Shown here: piece by piece, positions 1 to 6,149 of the stretch
Layout of the letters: each line of letters begins with the position of its first letter
Numbering within the stretch: the first letter of the stretch is position 1
From: a bacterium
GTDB taxonomy: Bacteria > Atribacterota > JS1 > SB-45 > 34-128
Assembly: GCA_018894595.1 (NCBI GenBank)
Contig: JAHIPN010000116.1
Coordinates: 1 to 10,015, forward strand
Direction: 5' to 3'
Length of the DNA: 10,015 bases
Made by a program: the position numbers and the translations under genes
The notes under the pieces: generated by a model
The model's input: the letters and a program-made list of their open reading frames with translations, nothing else
Database searches by the model: none
Told to the model about the DNA's origin: nothing

Positions 1-399
1 ATGAGGATAAGACAAAAGATTAATTTGTCGGGTAACTGCAGATTTAAAGGAACGAATAATACTTGGGACTGAACCAGAAATTGGTTTTCCAAATGATTCT
101 TGTATAAGGACACGGCGAGCCGTGTCCTTATGATTATTAATATCCTCTAATATTATAACACCATGAAAATGATTAGGCATAATAATATATTCATCTAATT
201 TTACATTTTTACGTAATTGTGTGGTTTTTAACCATTCGTCTTTACCTATAGCTCCGAATTTATTCAAGAACATTTCACTGTCAATTATATTTCCTAAAAT
301 AAATCTTCTTTGATAAGAACATATAGTAATAAAACATGCACCGGGAGAAGAATAATTATAATTTCTTAATCTTAGAGAACCGTAATGATATTTGATAAT
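1..399 (-). CDS. REP-associated (IS200-like, Y1/HUH) tyrosine transposase, 5' part only, runs off left edge
   Basis: This reads as a single-strand DNA transposase of the IS200-like Y1 family, of the RAYT type that acts on REP hairpins. Translating the minus strand shows the usual N-terminal block (YHYGSLRLRNYNYSSPGACF), then EWLKT and YIIMPNHFHGVII, whose His-Phe-His is the HUH metal site (codons at 171-163), and then SIIRSFKSAVTRQIN. The catalytic tyrosine of this family usually lies in a later W-Q-R-x-Y-Y-E-H segment, which is outside the window. The frame is open from 441 to base 1 and has no ATG or GTG before the conserved block. The best start is ATT at 399, preceded by AAGGA 7 nt upstream; ATA at 441 or loss of the start codon are alternatives. 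The first in-frame ATG lies inside the domain and would remove the conserved N-terminus. The gene follows a GTAG hairpin (443-466) and contains a perfect palindrome (104-131). The family call is secure; the start and whether it is active are not. Confidence 0.85.
   Translation of the reverse strand, partial: MIKYHYGSLRLRNYNYSSPGACFITICSYQRRFILGNIIDSEMFLNKFGAIGKDEWLKTTQLRKNVKLDEYIIMPNHFHGVIILEDINNHKDTARRVLIQESFGKPISGSVPSIIRSFKSAVTRQINLLSYPH
104..131. repeat. Perfect 13-bp-arm palindrome inside the transposase coding sequence
   Basis: The arms ATAAGGACACGGC and GCCGTGTCCTTAT are perfect reverse complements separated by the two bases GA. The palindrome lies in the transposase frame, between the HUH motif and the SIIRSFKSAVT helix, and encodes a stretch containing KDTARRVL. 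Its centre, CACGGC-NN-GCCGTG, matches the core of the intergenic GTAG hairpins in this window, but it has no GTAG at either foot. It may be a REP-type sequence captured in a tolerant loop of the protein, or a structured segment of the transposase mRNA. Confidence 0.9.
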
Positions 400-442
400 A
401 TTGTTTTCCTTTTTTATTAATTTAATTTGATATATATTTATT

Positions 443-466
443 CAGCACGTCACGCCGTGCTGCTAC
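443..466 (-). repeat. REP-like GTAG hairpin, copy 1
   Basis: On the minus strand GTAG is followed at once by a 20-nt near-palindrome. The plus strand reads CAGCACGTCACGCCGTGCTG and then CTAC. The outer arms CAGCACG and CGTGCTG pair perfectly; one inner base differs from the CAGCACGGCACGCCGTGCTG form. The TAG of the foot is the stop codon of the truncated HD-GYP gene. The flank TTTATT on the far side is shared with copy 4. The element lies 43 nt before the proposed start of the transposase, which is the classic arrangement of a REP beside its RAYT gene. Confidence 0.85.
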
Positions 467-666
467 GATTCAAATTTAAATCCTTTTTCTTTAAAAAGCT
501 CAAGGCAAATATCTACTACTTCCGGGTCATAGAGAATGCCTTTGTTTTTAGAGATTTCCTCCAAGGCTTTATCGATCCCTAAAGCTGATCGGTAGGGACG
601 ATGAAAGGACATAGCGTCAGCCGGATTATCTTCCAGAATTAAAAGATGCAAAGTGTCTTTCTTCAT
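463..666 (-). pseudogene. Receiver-PAS-HD-GYP gene with a large in-frame internal deletion (67 codons left)
   Basis: The first 18 residues (LHLLILEDNPADA) are the start of a receiver domain and match residues 3-20 of the protein at 4446-3061. The next residues (MSFHRPYRSALGIDKALEE) jump straight to the end of the HD-GYP domain, matching from residue 415 of that protein. About 394 codons (roughly 1.2 kb) are therefore missing, in frame, so the start, ribosome binding site (AGGAGG, 6 nt before ATG) and stop survive. The receiver aspartate, the PAS domain and all HD-GYP catalytic residues are gone, so no phosphodiesterase activity is possible. It follows the response regulator by 10 nt, in the slot where the sister cassette (7504-6146) has its full-length gene. 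It could still make a small peptide, but it is best read as a deletion remnant. Confidence 0.85.
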
Positions 667-676
667 CTTTTACCTC

Positions 677-1129
677 CTATTTTTCGGGGGGGGGTGGAGG
701 TGGTTCATTTAATAACAGCCAGTATAACCCCAATTGCCTTATCACCTCAATAAAATTGTCAAAATTTACCGGTTTGCGGATGTAACTATTTACCCCCAAT
801 TGGTAGCTTTTAATTAAGTCATCTTCTTCTTTAGAGGAGGTTAGAATAACTACCGGAATAGGTTGAGTTCGGGGATGACTCTTAATCTGATGGAGTACTT
901 CCAACCCATCTACCTTGGGCAATTTCAGATCCAGTAATATTAAGTCGGGCCGCTCTTCCTCCGGAATACCCTTTCGAGAATTAAAAAGGTGTTCCAGGGC
1001 CTCTTCGCCATCTCTGGCTACAATAATTTGATTGATAATATGATATTTTCTGAAGACTCTCAAGGTTAATTCGATATCATCAGGATTATCCTCCACTAAG
1101 AGGATTCTCATATCTTTTGGTTGTTTCAT
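677..1129 (-). CDS. Single-domain response regulator, Rcp1/CheY-like
   Basis: A 150-residue protein that is a receiver domain only, with no output domain. It would accept a phosphoryl group from the histidine kinase encoded just upstream and pass the signal on by protein contact. The acidic pair is in LLVEDNPDD (Asp14 region), the phospho-acceptor is Asp67 in LLDLKLP, the switch threonine is Thr97 and the conserved lysine is Lys119 in SYIRKPV. The insert before the LLDLKLP strand and the QLGLYW C-terminus are typical of the Rcp1 group, which partners phytochrome-type and related kinases. The start is set by AAGGAGG 7 nt before ATG, which overlaps the kinase stop codon (TAAGGAGG), so translation is probably coupled. 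The C-terminus carries six prolines encoded partly by a run of nine C (coding strand). It is clearly paralogous to the protein at 7955-7509. Confidence 0.93.
   Translation of the reverse strand: MKQPKDMRILLVEDNPDDIELTLRVFRKYHIINQIIVARDGEEALEHLFNSRKGIPEEERPDLILLDLKLPKVDGLEVLHQIKSHPRTQPIPVVILTSSKEEDDLIKSYQLGVNSYIRKPVNFDNFIEVIRQLGLYWLLLNEPPPPPPEK
686..694. repeat. Homopolymer of nine G (nine C in the coding strand)
   Basis: The tract lies 7 nt before the stop codon of the response regulator and encodes Pro-Pro-Pro in the sequenced frame. A one-base change in length would swap the last few residues. Eight C would end at a TAA just inside the next Shine-Dalgarno region; ten C would end at a TGA overlapping the next ATG (ATGA). 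The tract could slip, but sequencing error is also possible at such a run. Confidence 0.9.
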
Positions 1130-1141
1130 AATTTTACCTCC

Positions 1142-3001
1142 TTATAAGGTGAAATAAAAGGTAGTTCCAGAATCAGATTTGGATTCTACCCAGATTTGTC
1201 CACCATGCCGGTGAATTATTCTTTGTACCGTAGCTAAACCTATTCCGGTGCCTTCATATTCTTCTGCTCGATGTAATCGCTGAAATGGGGCAAACAGTTT
1301 GTCTACATATTTCATATCAAAACCTATACCGTTGTCTTTTACAAAAAAGACCGTTTGGCTATTCTTCTTCTTACACCCTACTTCAATCTCTGTGGTAGTC
1401 TGTTTTCGGGTGAACTTCAGGGCATTAGACAGTAAGTTCATAAAGGCAATTCGCATTAAATTAGGATCAGCAAAGACAGAGGGACACCTATGAACAATAA
1501 AATTCACTTTCCGACCTTTCCATTCCTGTTGAAGAACTTGATAATCTTTTTTGATAATAGTTTCCAGGTTAATCAACTTCTTTTTCATGGGCTGGCGTCC
1601 GATACGGGAGAGATCCAGAAGATCATCTATTAATTGACCCATATTTTGGGTTGCTGCTCTTATTCTCTGCAAATAATGCTGCCCTTGTTTGTCTAAAATT
1701 GTAGAGTAGTCTTCTTGAATCATCTTAGAAAAACCATCAATAGACCGTAAGGGAGCTCGCAGGTCATGGGAGACTGAATAGGAGAAAGTTTTCAGTTCTG
1801 TATTGGCCGTCTGAAGTTCGGCAGTACGCTCTTTCACTCGGATTTCCAATTCATCATGGGCTTTTTTTAACTTTTTCTCCGCCTGTTTTCGCATCTCTAT
1901 CTCTTGTTTTAAGGATTGTGCCCAACGGTAAAAAACTATAAAAACGAAAATACCTATAACTGTCAGAAAAAGAATGGTAAATCCTAAGGTTAATAGTTCA
2001 TTCTGGTAGGCCTTACTGGTGATCCATTCTACCTCCTCAACTGGAGCACAAACCGCTACTGACCAAACTTTGTTAAAAATATGAACTGGCGTATAGGCAA
2101 TAAGTTTTTCGATCTCTCCACTCTGTCCCCGATGCCATCCCGAAACATAACGATCTACCCCTTCCTCTCCAGCCATCATCTTTCTTTGAATCTTATTTAT
2201 TGCATCATAAGAAAGTTCTGGATTGGTCTGAGCCCGTACTGTAAAGGCATCTTTTCCAATAAACTCTTTTTCATAGTGTGCTAGAAAGACACCCTCTTCG
2301 TTTAAGAGCTTCGCGTAGCCAGTCTTACCTGATATAATGGGAGAGATATATAGAGTATTTAATATCTCCGGATCAAAAGAACATATGATTATCCCATTAA
2401 ACTCTTTTTCCCCTTTTTCATCTTCAATATAAACTGGTCTAACTACTCGTAGCCGCCTTTCTCCTGCCTCATTAATAACCAAACTGGATAATACAACTTC
2501 ATCGGTTTCTTTGGCCTTTTGAAAGTAAGACTCCTGACTATAGTCTCTTCCTATCAGCTCTGTACACCAATCCTTGGGGGGATAGATGTAACGGAGGATA
2601 CCATCTTTATCCAATCGTCGAGAAGAAGTTTGCGGAGGAATTCCTCCAAATAAAATTTCCATCTTCTCAAGTATCCCGGGTTCCATCTTTTGCACTACAG
2701 GCAATTTTGATAAAGCAAGGATATCATCTTCAACATCGGCAATAAAATTCTTAATAGCTATGGCAGCCGAGCGAGCCAATATTAATTGCTGTTGGTTGAA
2801 TTGTTCGGTTGCTAACCGCACTATTTCACGGTGATTCCTATTGCTAAGATAAATTGTTGTAATTATGGCAGCCAGGGTAAGAATTATAATAATAACAAGT
2901 AATAATTTTGAAAGCCGTCTGTCTATGTTGTAGGAATGATCTTTATCTTCTGAAGGATTTGATTTGCTGAAACTTTCTTTGGTAGATTTATTCTTCCTCA
3001 T
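1142..3001 (-). CDS. Membrane sensor histidine kinase with Cache-like extracellular domain
   Basis: A 619-residue kinase that senses a signal outside the membrane and phosphorylates a partner, most likely the regulator at 1129-677. Features in order: a first membrane helix at about 32-53; an extracytoplasmic domain at about 54-330, with a layout like double Cache sensors (GRDYSQESYFQKAK, then GKTGYAKLLNEEGVFLAHY); a second helix at about 334-358; a coiled coil at about 360-405 with no clear HAMP; HisKA with phospho-acceptor His412 in SVSHDLRAPLRS; and HATPase with the N box (NLLSNALKF, Asn526), G1 DNGIG (556-560) and G2 GTGIG (584-588). A longer frame opens at GTG 3040, but that lies inside the REP-like hairpin. 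ATG at 3001 fits better, with GGAG 11 nt upstream. Its stop codon overlaps the next ribosome binding site. The HisKA/HATPase region resembles phytochrome-type kinases, which fits the Rcp1-type partner. The ligand cannot be told from sequence. Confidence 0.92.
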   Translation of the reverse strand: MRKNKSTKESFSKSNPSEDKDHSYNIDRRLSKLLLVIIIILTLAAIITTIYLSNRNHREIVRLATEQFNQQQLILARSAAIAIKNFIADVEDDILALSKLPVVQKMEPGILEKMEILFGGIPPQTSSRRLDKDGILRYIYPPKDWCTELIGRDYSQESYFQKAKETDEVVLSSLVINEAGERRLRVVRPVYIEDEKGEKEFNGIIICSFDPEILNTLYISPIISGKTGYAKLLNEEGVFLAHYEKEFIGKDAFTVRAQTNPELSYDAINKIQRKMMAGEEGVDRYVSGWHRGQSGEIEKLIAYTPVHIFNKVWSVAVCAPVEEVEWITSKAYQNELLTLGFTILFLTVIGIFVFIVFYRWAQSLKQEIEMRKQAEKKLKKAHDELEIRVKERTAELQTANTELKTFSYSVSHDLRAPLRSIDGFSKMIQEDYSTILDKQGQHYLQRIRAATQNMGQLIDDLLDLSRIGRQPMKKKLINLETIIKKDYQVLQQEWKGRKVNFIVHRCPSVFADPNLMRIAFMNLLSNALKFTRKQTTTEIEVGCKKKNSQTVFFVKDNGIGFDMKYVDKLFAPFQRLHRAEEYEGTGIGLATVQRIIHRHGGQIWVESKSDSGTTFYFTL

Positions 3002-3034
3002 GTTCTTGCCTACTCCTTTGTTTTCTAACACACT

Positions 3035-3058
3035 CAGCACGGCACGCCGTGGTGCTAC
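3035..3058 (-). repeat. REP-like GTAG hairpin, copy 2
   Basis: The plus strand reads CAGCACGGCACGCCGTGGTG followed by CTAC, so the minus strand has GTAG and then the hairpin. The 9-bp arms CAGCACGGC and GCCGTGGTG pair with one mismatch around a 2-nt centre. It lies between the HD-GYP gene ending at 3061 and the kinase starting at 3001. Here the HD-GYP frame ends at a TAA two codons before the TAG of the foot, so the stop has moved upstream while the element stayed. Confidence 0.83.
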
Positions 3059-3060
3059 AC

Positions 3061-4446
3061 TTAAAATTTAAAACCCTTTTCTTTAAACAGTTTAAGACAG
3101 GTATCTACCACTTCAGGATCATAGAGGATACCTCGGTTTTGGGAGATTTCTTCCAGGGCTTTATCGATACCGAGAGCCGGTCGATAAGGTCGGTGAGAGG
3201 ACATCGCCTCAACCACATCAGCTACTCCCATAATTCTTGCTTCTATGAGGATCTCATCACCTTTTAAACCCTTAGGATAGCCAGAGCCATCTCTCCTCTC
3301 ATGGTGTTGGAGAACGACCTTAGCTAATGGCCAGGGAAAGTCTATCCTTTTTAATATATCATAGCCTACCTCAGGGTGAGTCTTAAGCATATTCATCTCT
3401 ATCTCAGTTAAGCGACCAGGTTTAGTTAATATCTCTGCTGGTATCGAGATTTTGCCGATATCATGAAGGATTGCCGTCATATAGATTCCTTCTACCTGAT
3501 TTGGAGAAAGGTTCATTTGTCTGGCAATGGCTGAGGCTAATTGGCTTACCCGTTGTTGATGGCCAGCAGTATAAGGATCTCTTATTTCCACCGTTAAGGC
3601 TACAGTCTGGACAATATCCTTTAACATTTTTCGCAGCTTCTTATAACTTTGTCTAAGCTTTTCCTCTGACTGCTTACGCTCGGTAATATCGTGAAAGAAA
3701 CCATGAGTAGCTATCAATTTACCACCCATATAACGTCCGGTCACATTTCCCTCCACCTGAATTGGACTGCCGTCCTTGGCTACAAAAGTAGCCTGGATAT
3801 TTTTGATTGATTTTCCTTCTATGACCTGGGAAAAGATTTCTTGGCAATAGGAAAGAGATTGAGGATGAATAATTTTCCATAAATTGATGCTGGGTAATTC
3901 GACCTTAGTATAACCCAGGGTCTCTTGCCAGGCTCGGTTTACAAATAAAAAACAACCATCAGGGGTTACGCTTTGGATAAGGTCATAGGTACTTTCGATA
4001 AGATTACGATAGCGCTCTTCACTCTCTCGAAGGGATTCTCTTGCTTGCCTTCTCTCTCGGTATAGACGAGCTTCCTCAAGGGCTCGCTCTACTACAGGAC
4101 CCAGACGGGAAAGCTTGTCTTTTAATACATAATCTGTAGCTCCTGATTTTATACATTCTACCGCACTCTCTTCTCCTATAGTACCAGAGAGGATAACCAG
4201 AGGAATCTCAGGGACTATTTCCTGTTTTATCTTTAAGGCAGAAAGACCGTCAAAAGAAGGAAGGTTATAATCAGCTAAGATTATTTCTGGTTTTTGATTA
4301 AGAGCCTCTCGAAAGGCTTCCTCTGTCTCTACTAAACTCCATTCGACCACAAATCCTTCTTTTTTTAGTTCCCTTATTGCTAACTCAGCATCGGCGGGAT
4401 TATCTTCGAGAATAAGAAGATGTAAGCTCTCTTTCTTTATCTTCAT
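3061..4446 (-). CDS. Receiver-PAS-HD-GYP c-di-GMP phosphodiesterase
   Basis: A 461-residue response regulator predicted to hydrolyse cyclic di-GMP when phosphorylated. Residues 1-125 are a receiver domain: LEDNPADAE, phospho-acceptor Asp59 in LADYNLP, Ser87 and Lys109. Residues about 140-258 are a PAS domain ending in HDITERK. Residues about 265-460 are the HD-GYP domain with a full set of motif residues: His296, His328-Asp329 (HDIGK), His357, His381-His382 (HHERRDGSGYP), Gly389-Tyr390-Pro391 and Asp410. No membrane segment is seen, so it is cytoplasmic. ATG is preceded by AAGGAGG 6 nt upstream. A 241-bp AT-rich gap with a likely promoter separates it from the diguanylate cyclase upstream, so it probably heads the transcript that includes the kinase and regulator downstream. 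The C-terminus is FKF, two residues shorter than its paralogs because of an early TAA. Confidence 0.94.
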   Translation of the reverse strand: MKIKKESLHLLILEDNPADAELAIRELKKEGFVVEWSLVETEEAFREALNQKPEIILADYNLPSFDGLSALKIKQEIVPEIPLVILSGTIGEESAVECIKSGATDYVLKDKLSRLGPVVERALEEARLYRERRQARESLRESEERYRNLIESTYDLIQSVTPDGCFLFVNRAWQETLGYTKVELPSINLWKIIHPQSLSYCQEIFSQVIEGKSIKNIQATFVAKDGSPIQVEGNVTGRYMGGKLIATHGFFHDITERKQSEEKLRQSYKKLRKMLKDIVQTVALTVEIRDPYTAGHQQRVSQLASAIARQMNLSPNQVEGIYMTAILHDIGKISIPAEILTKPGRLTEIEMNMLKTHPEVGYDILKRIDFPWPLAKVVLQHHERRDGSGYPKGLKGDEILIEARIMGVADVVEAMSSHRPYRPALGIDKALEEISQNRGILYDPEVVDTCLKLFKEKGFKF

Positions 4447-4525
4447 CTTTTACCTCCTTATGTTCTTACCTTTACCGAAAGACTTAAAAAAAACTAAATT
4501 AATTTAAATTATTTAATTTATACAC

Positions 4526-4556
4526 ATTATAACAATATAAATATAATATTCTACAA
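4526..4556 (-). promoter_or_regulatory. Probable sigma-70-type promoter with extended -10
   Basis: In the 241-bp gap before the HD-GYP gene at 4446, the minus strand has TGTTATAAT (extended -10; hexamer at 4531-4526). TTGTAG at 4556-4551 is a possible -35, but the 19-nt spacing is long. Transcription would start near 4519, leaving a leader of about 70 nt. The rest of the gap is very AT-rich with no gene. Confidence 0.45.
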
Positions 4557-4631
4557 AATTTTTAAAAATCCTCTTTTTTAATAATCTTTTAGTTAACAAA
4601 ATACAACCAAGGTCTTTCTTGTATATCAGTT

Positions 4632-4661
4632 ACATTTAAATTAATAGACCTCCTTAAATGT
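4632..4661 (-). other. Orphan Shine-Dalgarno sequence inside an inverted repeat
   Basis: The minus strand has a full AAGGAGG (4655-4649), but the first ATG, 13 nt later, is followed at once by TAA. The arms ACATTTAA (4632-4639) and TTAAATGT (4654-4661) are inverted repeats around it. It may be what is left of a removed gene start, or chance in AT-rich DNA. Confidence 0.35.
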
Positions 4662-4687
4662 GTAGACCTGCCCCTTTGTGCATGCTT

Positions 4688-6004
4688 TTACTCCCTACGC
4701 TTTTTGTTTTTACCATTCTTCTCTTCATACATCTTTTTATCAGCTATTCTGATTAATTCATCTACAGATTGAGGGTTATCCGGATCATAGGAGGAAAAAC
4801 CCGTACTGAATTCTATCTTATAAGGTTCGTTTAAAGCTTGGTTTAACCTTTCTAAATTTTTATTTAACCTTTCTTTAATTAAAGGAATATCCCTTAAAGA
4901 ACTATCGGGTAAGATTAGTAAGAATTCATCTCCTCCCATACGGCAGATGATATCGATCTCTCTTAGAGTGGATTTAAATAGTTTAACTACCTCTTTTAAG
5001 ACCTTATCCCCTTCTTCATGACCAAAGGAATCATTAATATTTTTAAAATTATCTATATCAGTATAGGCTAATAATATTTTGGTCTTATTTCTTTTGGCTA
5101 ATTTAAGTTGTTGGTCAAGAAGAGCTAAACCATATCCCCTATTACAACTACCGGTTAAATTATCAAAGCGAGCTAACTTTTTTAGCTCTTCCTCTAACCT
5201 TTTGCGTTCAGTGATGTTAATATATATTCCTAATACCCCCTTCACTTGGCCATCAATTAAAATATTAGAACCAGAGATAGAGACAGGGACTAAAGTTCCA
5301 TCTTTCTTCTTCCTGATGGTTTCATAATTAAAATATCCCTTAGATAAAGCTACCTTATCTAAATTTTTACCTTCTTTTATCTTATCAGGAGGATGAATCA
5401 TTCCATCATTGATGTTTCTACTTTTTATCTCTTCTAAAGTATAACCAAAAAGTTCGGTAAATCGAGGGTTAATATCTAAGATATTGCTATTTTCATCCAT
5501 ATAGACTAAGGCCTCAGGGCTGCTTTTAAATAGACTGGCAAATTCTTGCTGGCTTTTATAGAGTGCTTCTTCGGTCTTCTTGTGTTCGGTGATGTCATTA
5601 CCAATGCAGAGGATTTCAGTGATATGTCCATCCTTATCAATAGCACCTTTGTTAGTCCATAAAATCCATACTCGTTCGCCGTTCCTACGTATATTTTCAT
5701 TCTCATTGATAGTGTATAAGTTAGGATTTTGTATAATATCTTTGATCATCGCTTTCAGATCACGATATGAGGTGTCCATCTCGGGAACAATGGTACCCAC
5801 CACGTTCTTACCCAAAATTTCATCTTTAGTATAACCGAAAAATTTCTGGGCAAATTCGTTAAAAAAAGTAATGCGACCATTGATATCCATTCGCAAAACG
5901 ATACTATTAGTATTCTGCACCAGCTCTCGATATTTCTTTTCACTTTCCCGCATTTTTATTAATTCTTGGATAAGCCACTCTTTGGTTTTATTTTCATCTT
6001 TCAT
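4688..6004 (-). CDS. PAS-PAS-GGDEF diguanylate cyclase
   Basis: A 438-residue cytoplasmic enzyme predicted to make cyclic di-GMP from two GTP. Two PAS sensor domains lie at about 22-143 (ending GNDITEHKK) and 152-268 (ending NITERKR). The GGDEF domain spans about 279-432: LTGSCNR, metal-binding Asp316 in YTDIDNF, an intact GGDEF at 357-361, and a C-terminal ADKKMYEEK. The inhibitory site RxxD is present as Arg348-Glu-Ile-Asp351, five residues before GGDEF, so product feedback is expected. ATG is preceded by AGGGGA 8 nt upstream. It is the only cyclase in the window, placed between HD-GYP phosphodiesterases on the same strand. It lacks a receiver domain, so its input is the PAS pair rather than direct phosphorylation. 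No REP-like hairpin follows its stop codon, unlike the HD-GYP genes. Confidence 0.95.
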   Translation of the reverse strand: MKDENKTKEWLIQELIKMRESEKKYRELVQNTNSIVLRMDINGRITFFNEFAQKFFGYTKDEILGKNVVGTIVPEMDTSYRDLKAMIKDIIQNPNLYTINENENIRRNGERVWILWTNKGAIDKDGHITEILCIGNDITEHKKTEEALYKSQQEFASLFKSSPEALVYMDENSNILDINPRFTELFGYTLEEIKSRNINDGMIHPPDKIKEGKNLDKVALSKGYFNYETIRKKKDGTLVPVSISGSNILIDGQVKGVLGIYINITERKRLEEELKKLARFDNLTGSCNRGYGLALLDQQLKLAKRNKTKILLAYTDIDNFKNINDSFGHEEGDKVLKEVVKLFKSTLREIDIICRMGGDEFLLILPDSSLRDIPLIKERLNKNLERLNQALNEPYKIEFSTGFSSYDPDNPQSVDELIRIADKKMYEEKNGKNKKRRE

Positions 6005-6043
6005 CTTATTTGTCCCCTAAAAATAAACAAGAAATTTTTAGTA

Positions 6044-6073
6044 ATTAAACTCTCTAATAACTAACGCATACAA
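6044..6073 (-). promoter_or_regulatory. Possible weak promoter for the diguanylate cyclase
   Basis: The minus strand has TTGTAT (6073-6068), 18 nt, then TTTAAT (6049-6044), about 40 nt before the ATG at 6004. Each hexamer departs from consensus, so this is only a candidate. The rest of the 141-bp gap is AT-rich, apart from the hairpin at its far end. Confidence 0.25.
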
Positions 6074-6125
6074 GTTTACAGGCAATCTAATGAACATATA
6101 ATCATTTTATTTATTTAGGTGCGCC

Positions 6126-6149
6126 CAGCACAGCAAGCTGTTCTGCTAC
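6126..6149 (-). repeat. REP-like GTAG hairpin, copy 3 (diverged stem)
   Basis: The plus strand reads CAGCACAGCAAGCTGTTCTG followed by CTAC. The 9-bp arms CAGCACAGC and GCTGTTCTG pair with one mismatch around AA. Compared with copies 2 and 4, the inner stem has changed on both sides (GGC/GCC to AGC/GCT), so pairing is kept. The TAG of the GTAG foot is the stop codon of the HD-GYP gene at 6146. Confidence 0.8.

Noticed and set aside
443..466. Intrinsic terminators at the four hairpins
   Set aside because: The stems are GC-rich, but none is followed on the transcribed strand by a run of T. The GTAG foot and shared orientation fit REP elements better.
3002..3040. GTG start at 3040 for the histidine kinase (13 extra residues)
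   Set aside because: The GTG lies inside the REP-like hairpin and has no ribosome binding site; ATG at 3001 has GGAG upstream and leads directly into the hydrophilic N-terminus before the first membrane helix.
4447..4687. A small RNA or riboswitch in the AT-rich gap, perhaps a c-di-GMP riboswitch
   Set aside because: I could not find a recognisable c-di-GMP aptamer core or a GC-containing fold; the gap is mostly A and T with a promoter-like -10.
5506..5943. Two minus-strand frames of 62-66 codons within the diguanylate cyclase
   Set aside because: They are out-of-frame shadows of the PAS-encoding DNA and show no motif of their own.
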